This document shows positions 1-8,775 of a stretch of 9,739 nucleotides of DNA, piece by piece (within the stretch, counting starts at the first letter, position 1; each line of letters opens with the position of its first letter). Below the pieces are notes generated by a model. The model was not told the origin of the DNA and made no database searches. It saw nothing but the letters and a program-made list of their open reading frames with translations. Origin of the DNA: Actinomycetes bacterium (GTDB lineage Bacteria; Actinomycetota; Acidimicrobiia; Acidimicrobiales; RAAP-2); the NCBI GenBank assembly GCA_021784205.1, contig JAJXTB010000100.1:1-9739 (forward strand), written 5' to 3'. The translations under genes were made by a program, and so were the position numbers.

Positions 1-1952
<1,952 letters not shown>

Positions 1953-1953
<1 letters not shown>

Positions 1954-3809
1954 TGTTCCCCAAGCCCGGCGCCATCCCGCGCTCGAGCGGCTGTTACCTC
2001 TTCAAGAACGAGCGCGGCACGGTGATCTACGTGGGCAAGGCTCGCTCCCTCGCCCAGCGCCTCGGGAGTTACTTCCAACGCCTCGACACCCTGGCGCCCA
2101 AGACCCGCGCCCTGATGGAAGAGGCCACCGCGGTCGAGTGGATCGTCACCCCAAGCGAGGTCGACGCGCTCATCCTCGAGAACGAGCTCATCAAGGAGAA
2201 CCAGCCGCACTACAACGTGCGATTAAAAGACGACAAGACCTACCCCTACGTGGCAATCGACAGCCGCGCGCCGTTCCCCGTGCCCTACGTCACCCGGGCT
2301 CAGCACGTAGGGTCGGTGCGCTACTTCGGGCCCTTCGTCGACGTGCGGGCGCTGCGCGCGACGATGGACGAGCTCTTGCAGGTCTTCCCGCTGCGCACCT
2401 GCACGCGCCACAAGTACGACTACCAGCGCCGCATCCAGCGCCCGTGCCTGCTCTATGACATCGGCAAGTGCTCGGGTCCCTGCGTCGGGGCGATCGACGC
2501 CGCCGGCTACGACGCGCTGGTGGAGTCCTGGGCGTCCTTCTTCGAGGGCGACGTGAAGCCGCTGCGCCGGTCGCTCGAGACGCGCATGGCCGAGGCCGCA
2601 ACGAACCAGCACTACGAGGCGGCCGCGCGCTTCCGCGACGGCCTGGCCGCGCTCGCGCGGGCCTCGAACGATCAGATCATCGTGCTCGACGACCACACGA
2701 ACCTCGACGCGGTCGCGGTGCGAACGGCGGGCAATCGCGCCGGGGTGGTGCGCTTTCGCATCCGCCACGGGCGCATCATCGGCCGTCAGGTGCACTTCGT
2801 GGACCGGGCCCTTGACGAAGAGCCCGTCGAGGTCCTCGAGTCGGTGCTCGCGTCGCTGTTCGTCGACCCCCTGGACGTGCCGCGCGAGGTGATCACCAAC
2901 GTCGAGGCCGACGCGTCACTCGTCGCCGGGTTCCTCTCCGAGCGGCGGGGCTCGACCGTGACGGTCACGCGGCCCCAGCGGGGCCGGCGCCGGCGAATCC
3001 TCGAGATGGCCGAAGCGGACGCGGACGCGGTGATGGAGCGCGACTCGCATCGTCGCGAGTACGACTACAACGTTCGCTCGCGAGCGCTCCAGGAGATCGG
3101 CGCGGCGCTCGGGCTCCAGCGCCCCCCGTTTCGCATCGAGTGCTTCGACATGAGCCACCTCCAGGGCACGAACTACGTCGGCTCCATGGTCGTCTTCGAG
3201 GACGGCGTCGCGAAGAAGTCCGACTACCGGCGCTTCCACGTGCGCGAGACCGTCGGCAACGACGACGTGGGCGCGATGTTCGAGGTCGTGCGTCGGCGGC
3301 TCAGCCACTGGGACGAGACCGACGGGTCCTTCCGCGAGCCCGACCTCATCGTGATTGACGGGGGCCTGCCCCAGCTGCACGCCGCGATGCACGCGGCCGA
3401 GGTCGCGGGCCTCGACGGTCGGGTTGAGTTCACGGCGCTCGCCAAGCGCGAGGAACTGCTCTACAGGCCCGACGTGGCGGTCCCGATCATGCTCGAGCGC
3501 GGCTCCGAGGCGCTCTATCTCGTCCAGCGCCTGCGCGACGAGGCGCACCGATTCGCCATCACCTTCCATCGCTCCAAGCGAGGCCGGGCGATGGTGGCGA
3601 GCTCACTGGAGGGCGTCGCCGGACTCGGACCCCAGCGCCGCAGCCGCCTGCTGCTCGAGTGCGGCTCGCTCGACAATCTGCGCGCCATGACCCTCGAGGA
3701 GCTGCTGGCCCTTCCCTGGCTGCCCGACGAGGTGGCCCGCAGCCTCTACGATCACCTACGAGCGCCGAGCGTGCGGCGGCCGTCCAAGGAGACGACTGAG
3801 GATGGGTGA
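1953..3809 (+). CDS. uvrC: Excinuclease ABC subunit UvrC
   Basis: UvrC makes the 3' and 5' incisions around a lesion after UvrA and UvrB have marked it. The 618-residue product is full length. Domains in order: N-terminal GIY-YIG nuclease (G13-C14-Y15 and Y26-V27-G28, then KARSLAQRL); four cysteines C150, C165, C173 and C177 in the pattern reported to hold a [4Fe-4S] cluster in UvrC; a UVR helical hairpin for UvrB binding around 203-237 (HYEAAARFRD); the RNase H-like nuclease with D399 (CFDMSH), D437/D438, D469 (VIDGG) and H532; and a C-terminal helix-hairpin-helix region from about 550 to 605. The GTG start at 1953 overlaps the uvrA stop by one base; GAGG at 1944-1947 is a plausible ribosome site, and only nine residues precede the conserved IPRSSG. 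The 3' end overlaps rapZ by 8 bases. One rare TTA codon is at residue 91. Confidence 0.98.
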
Positions 3810-4644
3810 GATTCTGCTGGTGACCGGGATGTCCGGGGCCGGGCGGTCGACGGTGTCCGCGGCCCTGGAGGACATCGGCTGGTTCGTGATCGACAACCTG
3901 CCCCTCGAACTGGTACTGCGCGTTGGCGAACTCGCCACGGCCGGCAATCTCGACTACGCGGGCGTCGCCTTCGTGGTCGGTCGCAGCGGCCGGGTCGAGC
4001 CGATGGCCCTCATCGAGGTGGAACGGGAGCTCCAGCTCAAGCACGGCGGGGCGAAGATCCTCTTCCTCGACGCCCCCGACGACGTGCTGATCCACCGCTA
4101 CGAGGGCAACCGGCGTCGTCATCCCCACCCCGCACCGACCTTGGCGGACTCCATTGCGGCCGAGCGCACCCTGCTCCAGCCCCTGCGCGACGCGGCGGAC
4201 CTGGTGATCGACACCGGCTCGATCAACACCAACCAGCTGCGCACGCGCATCGTGGAGAACTTCGCGCCCGTCGGGGACGAGTCGCTGCGGATCTCGCTGG
4301 TCACGTTCGGCTACGCGAACGGGATCCCGCGCGACGTGGACCTCGTCTTTGACTGCCGGTTCCTGCCCAACCCCCACTGGGTCGAGGCGCTGCGCCCCAT
4401 GAGCGGGCTCGACGAGCCCGTCGCGAACTACGTCCTCGGCCAGGAGCCGGCCCAGCACCTCGTCGACGACGTGGTCGCGATGCTCGAGTGGCAGATCCCG
4501 GCCTTCGCCAAGGAGGGTAAGTCCTATCTGTCGGTCGCCTTCGGCTGCACCGGGGGGCGCCACCGCTCGGTCGCGATCGCCGAGGAGGTCCGGCGCCGGC
4601 TCGACATCGCCAACGCCGTCTACCACCGCGACATCAACCAATGA
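3802..4644 (+). CDS. rapZ: RapZ/YvcJ-family P-loop nucleotide-binding regulator
   Basis: This is the RapZ (YvcJ) family, 280 residues and full length. In E. coli RapZ controls glucosamine-6-phosphate synthase through small RNAs; in Gram-positives the family member is a nucleotide-binding protein of less certain role. The N-terminal P-loop is G9-MSGAG-R15-S-T, with Arg where the classical Walker A has Lys; this form is known from actinobacterial homologues. A strand ending in D90 (ILFLDAPDD) follows, then the RYEGNRRRHP segment. The C-terminal domain has the family motif GCTGGRHRSV at 248-257, thought to form an anion or sugar-phosphate pocket. The ATG lies inside the end of uvrC (8-base overlap) with AAGGAG at 3785-3790, slightly distant. 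The stop overlaps the yvcK start by 4 bases (ATGA), implying translational coupling. The next gene is yvcK, the usual partner in both Firmicutes and Actinobacteria. The family is certain; the cellular target here is unknown. Confidence 0.95.
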   Translation: MGEILLVTGMSGAGRSTVSAALEDIGWFVIDNLPLELVLRVGELATAGNLDYAGVAFVVGRSGRVEPMALIEVERELQLKHGGAKILFLDAPDDVLIHRYEGNRRRHPHPAPTLADSIAAERTLLQPLRDAADLVIDTGSINTNQLRTRIVENFAPVGDESLRISLVTFGYANGIPRDVDLVFDCRFLPNPHWVEALRPMSGLDEPVANYVLGQEPAQHLVDDVVAMLEWQIPAFAKEGKSYLSVAFGCTGGRHRSVAIAEEVRRRLDIANAVYHRDINQ

Positions 4645-5498
4645 GAGCGGTAGCGGTCGGGGGCGGCCACGGCACGGCCGTCTCGCTGCGCGCACTGAAG
4701 CTCCTGACGTCCGAGGTGACCGGCGTCGTCTCGGTGGCCGACGACGGCGGCTCGACGGGACGGCTGCGCGCGATGCTGAACGTGGCGGCCGTCGGGGACC
4801 TGCGCAAGTGCCTCGGCGCGCTCGCGGACCCCGAGAACCCGCTGACCCGGTCCTTCGAGCACCGCTTCGGGGTGGGCGAGCTGGCGGGTCACGCCGTGGG
4901 CAACCTCTTGCTCGTGGGGCTCGTCGACGCGACCGGCGACCTCGAGGAGTCCGTGCTCGCCCTCGCCGAGGTGATGGGAGTGAGCGGCTCGATCGTGCCC
5001 GCGAGCACGACCGGGGTGGTGCTCTGTGCGAGTACCGAGGACGGTCACACGCGCGGCCAGAGCGCCATCGCCGGCTGCGCGACGATCCGGCGCATCAGCT
5101 TCGAGCCGCCCAACGCGGCGGCCCCAATTCGCGCGGTCGAGGCGATCGAGCGCGCCGACGTGGTAGTCGTCGGACCGGGCTCGCTCTACACCAGCGTCAT
5201 CGCGGCCGCGGCCATCCCGGGGATCACCCAGGCGATCGCGGGCACGCGCGCGCGGGTCGTGTACGTCGCGAACCTGCACCCCGAGATCCCCGAGACGACG
5301 GGCTACAGCCTCCAGGACCACGTGGACGCACTGGCGCGTCACGGGGTCGTTCCTGACGTGGTGCTCGTCGACGGGCTGGGCGAGTTCGCCTCGTCACCGT
5401 GCACCATTGCGACCCACGTGTCGGCGCTGTCGGGGGGCGGGGGCCTCGTACACAATGTGCAACACTTGTCTGACGCCATCCGCGCCGCCACCGAGTGA
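4641..5498 (+). CDS. yvcK: YvcK/CofD-like UDP-sugar-binding protein (gluconeogenesis factor family)
   Basis: YvcK-family proteins have a CofD-like Rossmann fold, bind UDP-GlcNAc and related UDP-sugars, and are needed for normal cell shape and growth on gluconeogenic carbon sources (B. subtilis YvcK, mycobacterial CuvA). Here 285 residues carry the N-terminal GGGHGT motif (7-12), the VADDGGSTGRLR motif (D34/D35), the HAVGNLLL segment with N88, and the GPGSLYTS loop (178-185). The protein is shorter than the roughly 315 to 340 residues I recall for B. subtilis and M. tuberculosis members, mainly at the C-terminus, yet all core motifs are present. It starts with the ATGA overlap of rapZ and ends 23 bases before gap. 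In most Gram-positive genomes whiA follows immediately; it does not here. Family assignment is firm; a regulatory rather than enzymatic role is inferred from characterised relatives. Confidence 0.94.
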   Translation: MRAVAVGGGHGTAVSLRALKLLTSEVTGVVSVADDGGSTGRLRAMLNVAAVGDLRKCLGALADPENPLTRSFEHRFGVGELAGHAVGNLLLVGLVDATGDLEESVLALAEVMGVSGSIVPASTTGVVLCASTEDGHTRGQSAIAGCATIRRISFEPPNAAAPIRAVEAIERADVVVVGPGSLYTSVIAAAAIPGITQAIAGTRARVVYVANLHPEIPETTGYSLQDHVDALARHGVVPDVVLVDGLGEFASSPCTIATHVSALSGGGGLVHNVQHLSDAIRAATE

Positions 5499-5507
5499 CG
5501 GGCGTCT

Positions 5508-5513
5508 AGGAGG
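5508..5513 (+). promoter_or_regulatory. Strong ribosome binding site of gap
   Basis: A perfect AGGAGG sits 8 bases before the ATG at 5522, inside the 23-base gap after yvcK. It is the best Shine-Dalgarno sequence in the window. Most other starts here overlap the previous stop and depend on weaker sites, so this one suggests that gap is translated independently and at a high level. Confidence 0.8.
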
Positions 5514-5521
5514 AGAACGAC

Positions 5522-6529
5522 ATGACTATTCGCGTTGCGATCAACGGCTTCGGCCGCATCGGGCGGAGCTTCCTGCGAGCATCCCTCGCGAATCCGAACA
5601 TCGAGGTCGTCGCGGTCAATGACCTGACGCCGCCCGAGACCAACGCCCACCTGCTCAAGTACGACTCGACCCAGGGCCGGCTCGGCCTGGACGTCACGGT
5701 CACCGAGGGCGGGATGACGGTGGGGGACCGGTTCATCCGGGTCCTCGCCGAGCGCGAGCCGTCCCTGCTGCCCTGGCGCGAGCTCAACGTCGACGTCGTG
5801 ATCGAGTCGACCGGGCGCTTCACGAGCCGCGAGTCGGCCGCGGTGCACCTGAGCGCGGGCGCGCGCAAGGTGATCATCTCCGCGCCGGCGAGTGACGTCG
5901 ACGCGACCTTCGTCATGGGCGTGAACGAGGACACCTACGACGCGGCGAACCACCACGTGGTCTCCAACGCCTCGTGCACCACGAACTGCTTCGTGCCCAT
6001 GGTGAAGGTCCTCGACGACGCCTTCGGGGTGAAGTCGGGCCTCATGACGACGGTGCACGCCTACACCAACGACCAGAACCTGCTCGACCTCGCGCACAAG
6101 GACCTGCGCCGCGCCCGCGCGGCGGCGGTGAACATCGTGCCGTCCTCGACCGGGGCGGCGCGTGCCACGAGCCTGGTGCTCGAGGCGATGAAGGGCCGCC
6201 TCGACGGCACCTCGCTGCGCGTGCCGATCCCCGACGGCAGCATCACCGACTTCACCGCGGTCGTTCGCTCGACCACGGTCGAGGAGATCAACGCCGCCTA
6301 CCAGGCCGCCGCGCAGGGAGCCCTGGCGGGCGTGCTCGTCTACACCGAGGACCCGATCGTCTCCTCGGACATCGTGGGCTCGCCAGCCTCGTGCACCTTC
6401 GACTCCAAGATGACCATGGTCCAGCGGATCGACGACGAGACGAGCCTCGTGAAGGTCTTCGGCTGGTACGACAACGAGTGGGGCTACTCGAACCGCCTGG
6501 TCGACCTCGCGAACCACGTCGGACGCTAA
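5522..6529 (+). CDS. gap: Type I glyceraldehyde-3-phosphate dehydrogenase
   Basis: GAPDH converts glyceraldehyde-3-phosphate, phosphate and NAD(P)+ to 1,3-bisphosphoglycerate in the cytoplasm. The 335-residue protein is full length. The Rossmann motif NGFGRIGR is at 8-15, and D34 (VAVNDL) is the acidic residue that favours NAD. The catalytic Cys is C152 in SNASCTTNC and its partner is H179 in TVHAYTND. The S-loop reads LDLAHKDLRRARAAA, with Ala191 where NAD-type enzymes usually have Pro, and R214 replaces the usual Lys in STGAAK. The C-terminal part has SDIVGSPASCTFDS and GWYDNEWGYSNR, close to actinobacterial enzymes. The start is fixed by AGGAGG at 5508-5513. The stop TAA shares its last base with the ATG of pgk. 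With pgk and tpiA it forms the classic triose module. The reaction is certain; cofactor preference is probably NAD but not settled by sequence. Confidence 0.98.
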   Translation: MTIRVAINGFGRIGRSFLRASLANPNIEVVAVNDLTPPETNAHLLKYDSTQGRLGLDVTVTEGGMTVGDRFIRVLAEREPSLLPWRELNVDVVIESTGRFTSRESAAVHLSAGARKVIISAPASDVDATFVMGVNEDTYDAANHHVVSNASCTTNCFVPMVKVLDDAFGVKSGLMTTVHAYTNDQNLLDLAHKDLRRARAAAVNIVPSSTGAARATSLVLEAMKGRLDGTSLRVPIPDGSITDFTAVVRSTTVEEINAAYQAAAQGALAGVLVYTEDPIVSSDIVGSPASCTFDSKMTMVQRIDDETSLVKVFGWYDNEWGYSNRLVDLANHVGR

Positions 6530-7668
6530 TGGTGGATCGGTCGCTGCCGTCCTCGGACGACTGGGACGTAGCCGCTAAGCGGGTCCTGGTCCGGGTGGAC
6601 TTCAACACCCCCTTCGCCGAGGTCGACGGCGAGCTGGTGATCACCGACGACTTTCGGATCCGCGCGGCGGTCCCGCTGTTCAAGGACCTGCTCGCGCGCG
6701 GGGCCTCGGTCGTCGCCTGTACGCACTTCGGGCGCCCGAAGGGTCGCGTCGACGAGCGGTTCCGGGTCGAGCCGATCCGCCGGCGTCTCGACGAGCTCTG
6801 TCCCGGGGTGGAACTGCTCGAGAACCTGCGCTTCAACCCCGGCGAGGAGGCGAACGACGCCGTCTTCGGCGCCTCGCTCGTCGAGGGTGTCGACTTCTAC
6901 ATCAACGAGGCCTTCGGCGCCTCGCACCGCGCGCACGCCTCGATCATGGTGCCCCCGACCCTCGTGCCGAGCGCGGCTGGGCCGAACCTGCGCCGCGAGG
7001 TCGGCTACCTGCTCGACCTGCTCGATGAGCCGGCGCGACCCTTCGTCGCGATCGTCGGCGGGGCCAAGGTCGCCGACAAGCTCGGGATCGTGAAGGTCCT
7101 CGCCGACCGGGCCGACGTGGTGCTCGTGGGTGGTGGCATGGCCTACACCTTCGAGGCGGCCGAGGGCCGAACGATCGGTTCCTCGCTCTTTGACGCGTCC
7201 TTCGTGGATGAGTGCGGCGCGCTGCTGCGCGGCAGCAAGGTGCGTATTCCCGCTGACACCCGCGGACTCGCCGCCGGCGCCGCCTTCGGCAGCGACGGCG
7301 GGCCCGACGAGGTCGTCGACTTCGGGGCGAACATCCCCGACGGCTTCGAGGGCCTCGACATCGGGGCCGCGTCGATCGAGGCCTTCACCGCGGTGATCGC
7401 CTCGGCGAAGACGATCCTCTGGAACGGGCCGATGGGTGTCTTCGAGGACCCGCGCTTCGCCCGAGGCACCGAGGCGGTCGCGCGCGCGGTCGCGGCCTCG
7501 CCGGCGATGTCGGTCATTGGCGGCGGCGACTCGGTCGCCGCGCTGCAGCAGTTCGGACTCGAGGGTGAGGTGAGCTTCGTCTCGACGGGCGGGGGAGCAT
7601 CCCTCGAGCTCGTCGAGTTCGGTGACCTGCCGGGGCTGCGCGCGCTGCGCGAGGGGGTGCGTTCGTGA
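6529..7668 (+). CDS. pgk: Phosphoglycerate kinase
   Basis: Pgk transfers phosphate from 1,3-bisphosphoglycerate to ADP, the first ATP-yielding step of glycolysis, reversible in gluconeogenesis. From the ATG overlapping the gap stop (TAATG) it has 379 residues, slightly below the usual 390 to 400. Substrate-site residues are D24 and N26 (VRVDFN), H66 and R69 (THFGRP), R101 (ENLRFNPGEE) and R134 (SHRAHAS). The nucleotide site has K180/K184 (GGAKVADK), the WNGPMGVFE segment with E306, and GGGDS with D334, followed by STGGGASLE. One deviation is E127 in NEAFG, where the family normally has NDAFG. The reading frame continues open upstream inside gap to 5974, but that stretch is out of frame with gap and is not part of Pgk. 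No clear Shine-Dalgarno precedes the start, so translation probably depends on ribosomes finishing gap. The 3' end overlaps tpiA by 4 bases. Confidence 0.97.
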   Translation: MVDRSLPSSDDWDVAAKRVLVRVDFNTPFAEVDGELVITDDFRIRAAVPLFKDLLARGASVVACTHFGRPKGRVDERFRVEPIRRRLDELCPGVELLENLRFNPGEEANDAVFGASLVEGVDFYINEAFGASHRAHASIMVPPTLVPSAAGPNLRREVGYLLDLLDEPARPFVAIVGGAKVADKLGIVKVLADRADVVLVGGGMAYTFEAAEGRTIGSSLFDASFVDECGALLRGSKVRIPADTRGLAAGAAFGSDGGPDEVVDFGANIPDGFEGLDIGAASIEAFTAVIASAKTILWNGPMGVFEDPRFARGTEAVARAVAASPAMSVIGGGDSVAALQQFGLEGEVSFVSTGGGASLELVEFGDLPGLRALREGVRS

Positions 7669-8438
7669 CCAAGGCCCTCGTCATCGGCAACTGGAAGATG
7701 AACCTCGACTACGTCGAGGCGGTGCACCTCACGCGCCAGGTCGCGACCCTGCTCGCGAGCCGACCCGTGGAGCGGGTGGAGGTCGTTCTGGCCCCGCCCT
7801 TCGTGGACCTGCGTAGCGTCACCTCGGTGCTCGAGGCCGAGCACGCGAGCATCGGCGTCGCGGCCCAGCACGTGAGCGACCGCGACAACGGCGCCTTCAC
7901 GGGCGAGGTGAGCGTCGCCATGCTCAAGCGCCTCGGGGTGGCGTCGGTCATCGTCGGGCACTCCGAGCGGCGCACGATGTACCACATGGACGACGTGATC
8001 GTCGCGAGCACGGTGCGCGCGGTACTGCGCGGTGGACTCGCCGCGGTGCTGTGTGTGGGCGAGGACCTCGCCACGCGCGAAGCGGGCGAGCACGACGCCT
8101 TCGTGAGTGAACAGCTCACCAGGGCCCTCGCGGGCCTCGAGGACGCGGCTCAGCGCGTGACCGTCGCCTACGAGCCCATCTGGGCGATCGGCACCGGCAA
8201 GACCGCGACCGCGGCGGAGATCGAGGCGATGATGGCCACGATCCGCACTCGGCTCGCCGCCCTGGGACTGGGCGCGAGTCGCGTGCTCTACGGCGGCTCG
8301 GTGAACGCCGACAACGCGGCCGAGATCGTCACCGAGGGCGACGTCGATGGCTTCCTCGTGGGCGGCGCCAGCCTCAAGACGGAGCCCTTCGGGGCCATCG
8401 TGCACGCGTGCAACGACTGCTACGCTGAAAGGCGCTAA
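7665..8438 (+). CDS. tpiA: Triose-phosphate isomerase
   Basis: TpiA interconverts dihydroxyacetone phosphate and glyceraldehyde-3-phosphate, feeding the Gap/Pgk steps encoded just upstream. The 257-residue protein is typical in length for a TIM barrel. The catalytic residues are visible: N9 and K11 in GNWKMN, H99 in VGHSERR and E170 in YEPIWAIGTGKTAT (the following residues form the mobile lid, loop 6). The phosphate-binding end has LYGGSVNADN and FLVGGASL. The GTG start at 7665 overlaps the pgk TGA (GTGA) and is preceded by a GAGGGGG run at 7651-7657 at good spacing. The TAA stop is 12 bases before secG. Nothing unusual is seen. Confidence 0.98.
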   Translation: MTKALVIGNWKMNLDYVEAVHLTRQVATLLASRPVERVEVVLAPPFVDLRSVTSVLEAEHASIGVAAQHVSDRDNGAFTGEVSVAMLKRLGVASVIVGHSERRTMYHMDDVIVASTVRAVLRGGLAAVLCVGEDLATREAGEHDAFVSEQLTRALAGLEDAAQRVTVAYEPIWAIGTGKTATAAEIEAMMATIRTRLAALGLGASRVLYGGSVNADNAAEIVTEGDVDGFLVGGASLKTEPFGAIVHACNDCYAERR

Positions 8439-8440
8439 TC

Positions 8441-8445
8441 GGAGG
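8441..8445 (+). promoter_or_regulatory. Ribosome binding site deciding the GTG start of secG
   Basis: GGAGG lies 5 bases before the GTG at 8451, between the tpiA stop and secG. It supports GTG as the start of secG; no in-frame ATG lies nearby, and the first transmembrane segment begins within a few residues of this GTG. Confidence 0.75.
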
Positions 8446-8450
8446 TCGCG

Positions 8451-8681
8451 GTGTTCACCTGGTCGTTCATTGTTATTGAGGCGTTGTCGGCCATTGGCCT
8501 GATCTTTCTCGTGCTCCTGCACTCGGGACGCGGCGGGGGCATCTCGGACCTGATGGGTGGCAGCCTCGGGGCGGCGGCGTCGGGCTCGACCGTGGTCGAG
8601 AAGAACTTGGACCGCATCACCGTGGCGGTCGCGCTCATCTTCACCTTCGCGACGTTGACCCTCGACCTGCGCCTGCAGTAA
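8451..8681 (+). CDS. secG: Preprotein translocase subunit SecG
   Basis: SecG is the small accessory subunit of the SecYEG protein-conducting channel in the cytoplasmic membrane. The 76-residue product has the expected shape: a first membrane helix at about residues 4-23, a Gly-rich cytoplasmic loop (HSGRGGGISDLMGG at 24-37), the conserved GSTVVEKNLDRIT (45-57), and a second helix at about 55-71. In Actinobacteria secG routinely follows tpiA, so the position agrees. The first 20 or so codons use ATT, GTT and TTG more than the neighbours, giving a local dip in G+C at the 5' end. The gene ends 4 bases before the next start. Identification rests on topology, loop motif and neighbourhood, and is secure. 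Confidence 0.95.
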   Translation: MFTWSFIVIEALSAIGLIFLVLLHSGRGGGISDLMGGSLGAAASGSTVVEKNLDRITVAVALIFTFATLTLDLRLQ

Positions 8682-8685
8682 CCCG

Positions 8686-8775
8686 ATGTCCTGGCGCGCT
8701 TCGCGGTGGCGCGCCGTCGGCGTGGCCGTCGCGGCGCTGCTCGTCGCCGGTTCGGGCACCCTGACCAGTGCCTCG
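8686..8775 (+). other. Predicted Sec signal peptide of the solute-binding protein, no lipobox
   Basis: Codons 1-30 encode a positively charged start (R4, R7, R9), an Ala/Val/Leu-rich core (VGVAVAALLVAG) and a small-residue end TSAS. No Cys follows the core, so it should be cut by signal peptidase I rather than lipidated. No twin-arginine pair is present. Confidence 0.65.

Noticed and set aside
3559..4695. Antisense open frame of 378 codons opposite rapZ and the end of uvrC
   Set aside because: It is a shadow of rapZ codon bias; low-complexity composition, no conserved motif, and no ribosome site or gap in the + strand genes.
5445..5475. Possible promoter for gap in the AT-richer stretch at the end of yvcK (ACACAATGTGCAACACTTG)
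   Set aside because: It is a weak -10-like match with no matching -35 at proper spacing, within coding sequence; not enough to call.
5974..6528. Long N-terminal extension of Pgk (185 codons in frame upstream of 6529)
   Set aside because: It is out of frame with gap, the translation is Arg/Pro/Gly-rich without motifs, and the ATG at 6529 gives a normal Pgk N-terminus next to VLVRVDFN.
8682..8685. Terminator or tRNA after secG
   Set aside because: Only 4 bases separate secG from the next start; no hairpin or RNA gene fits.
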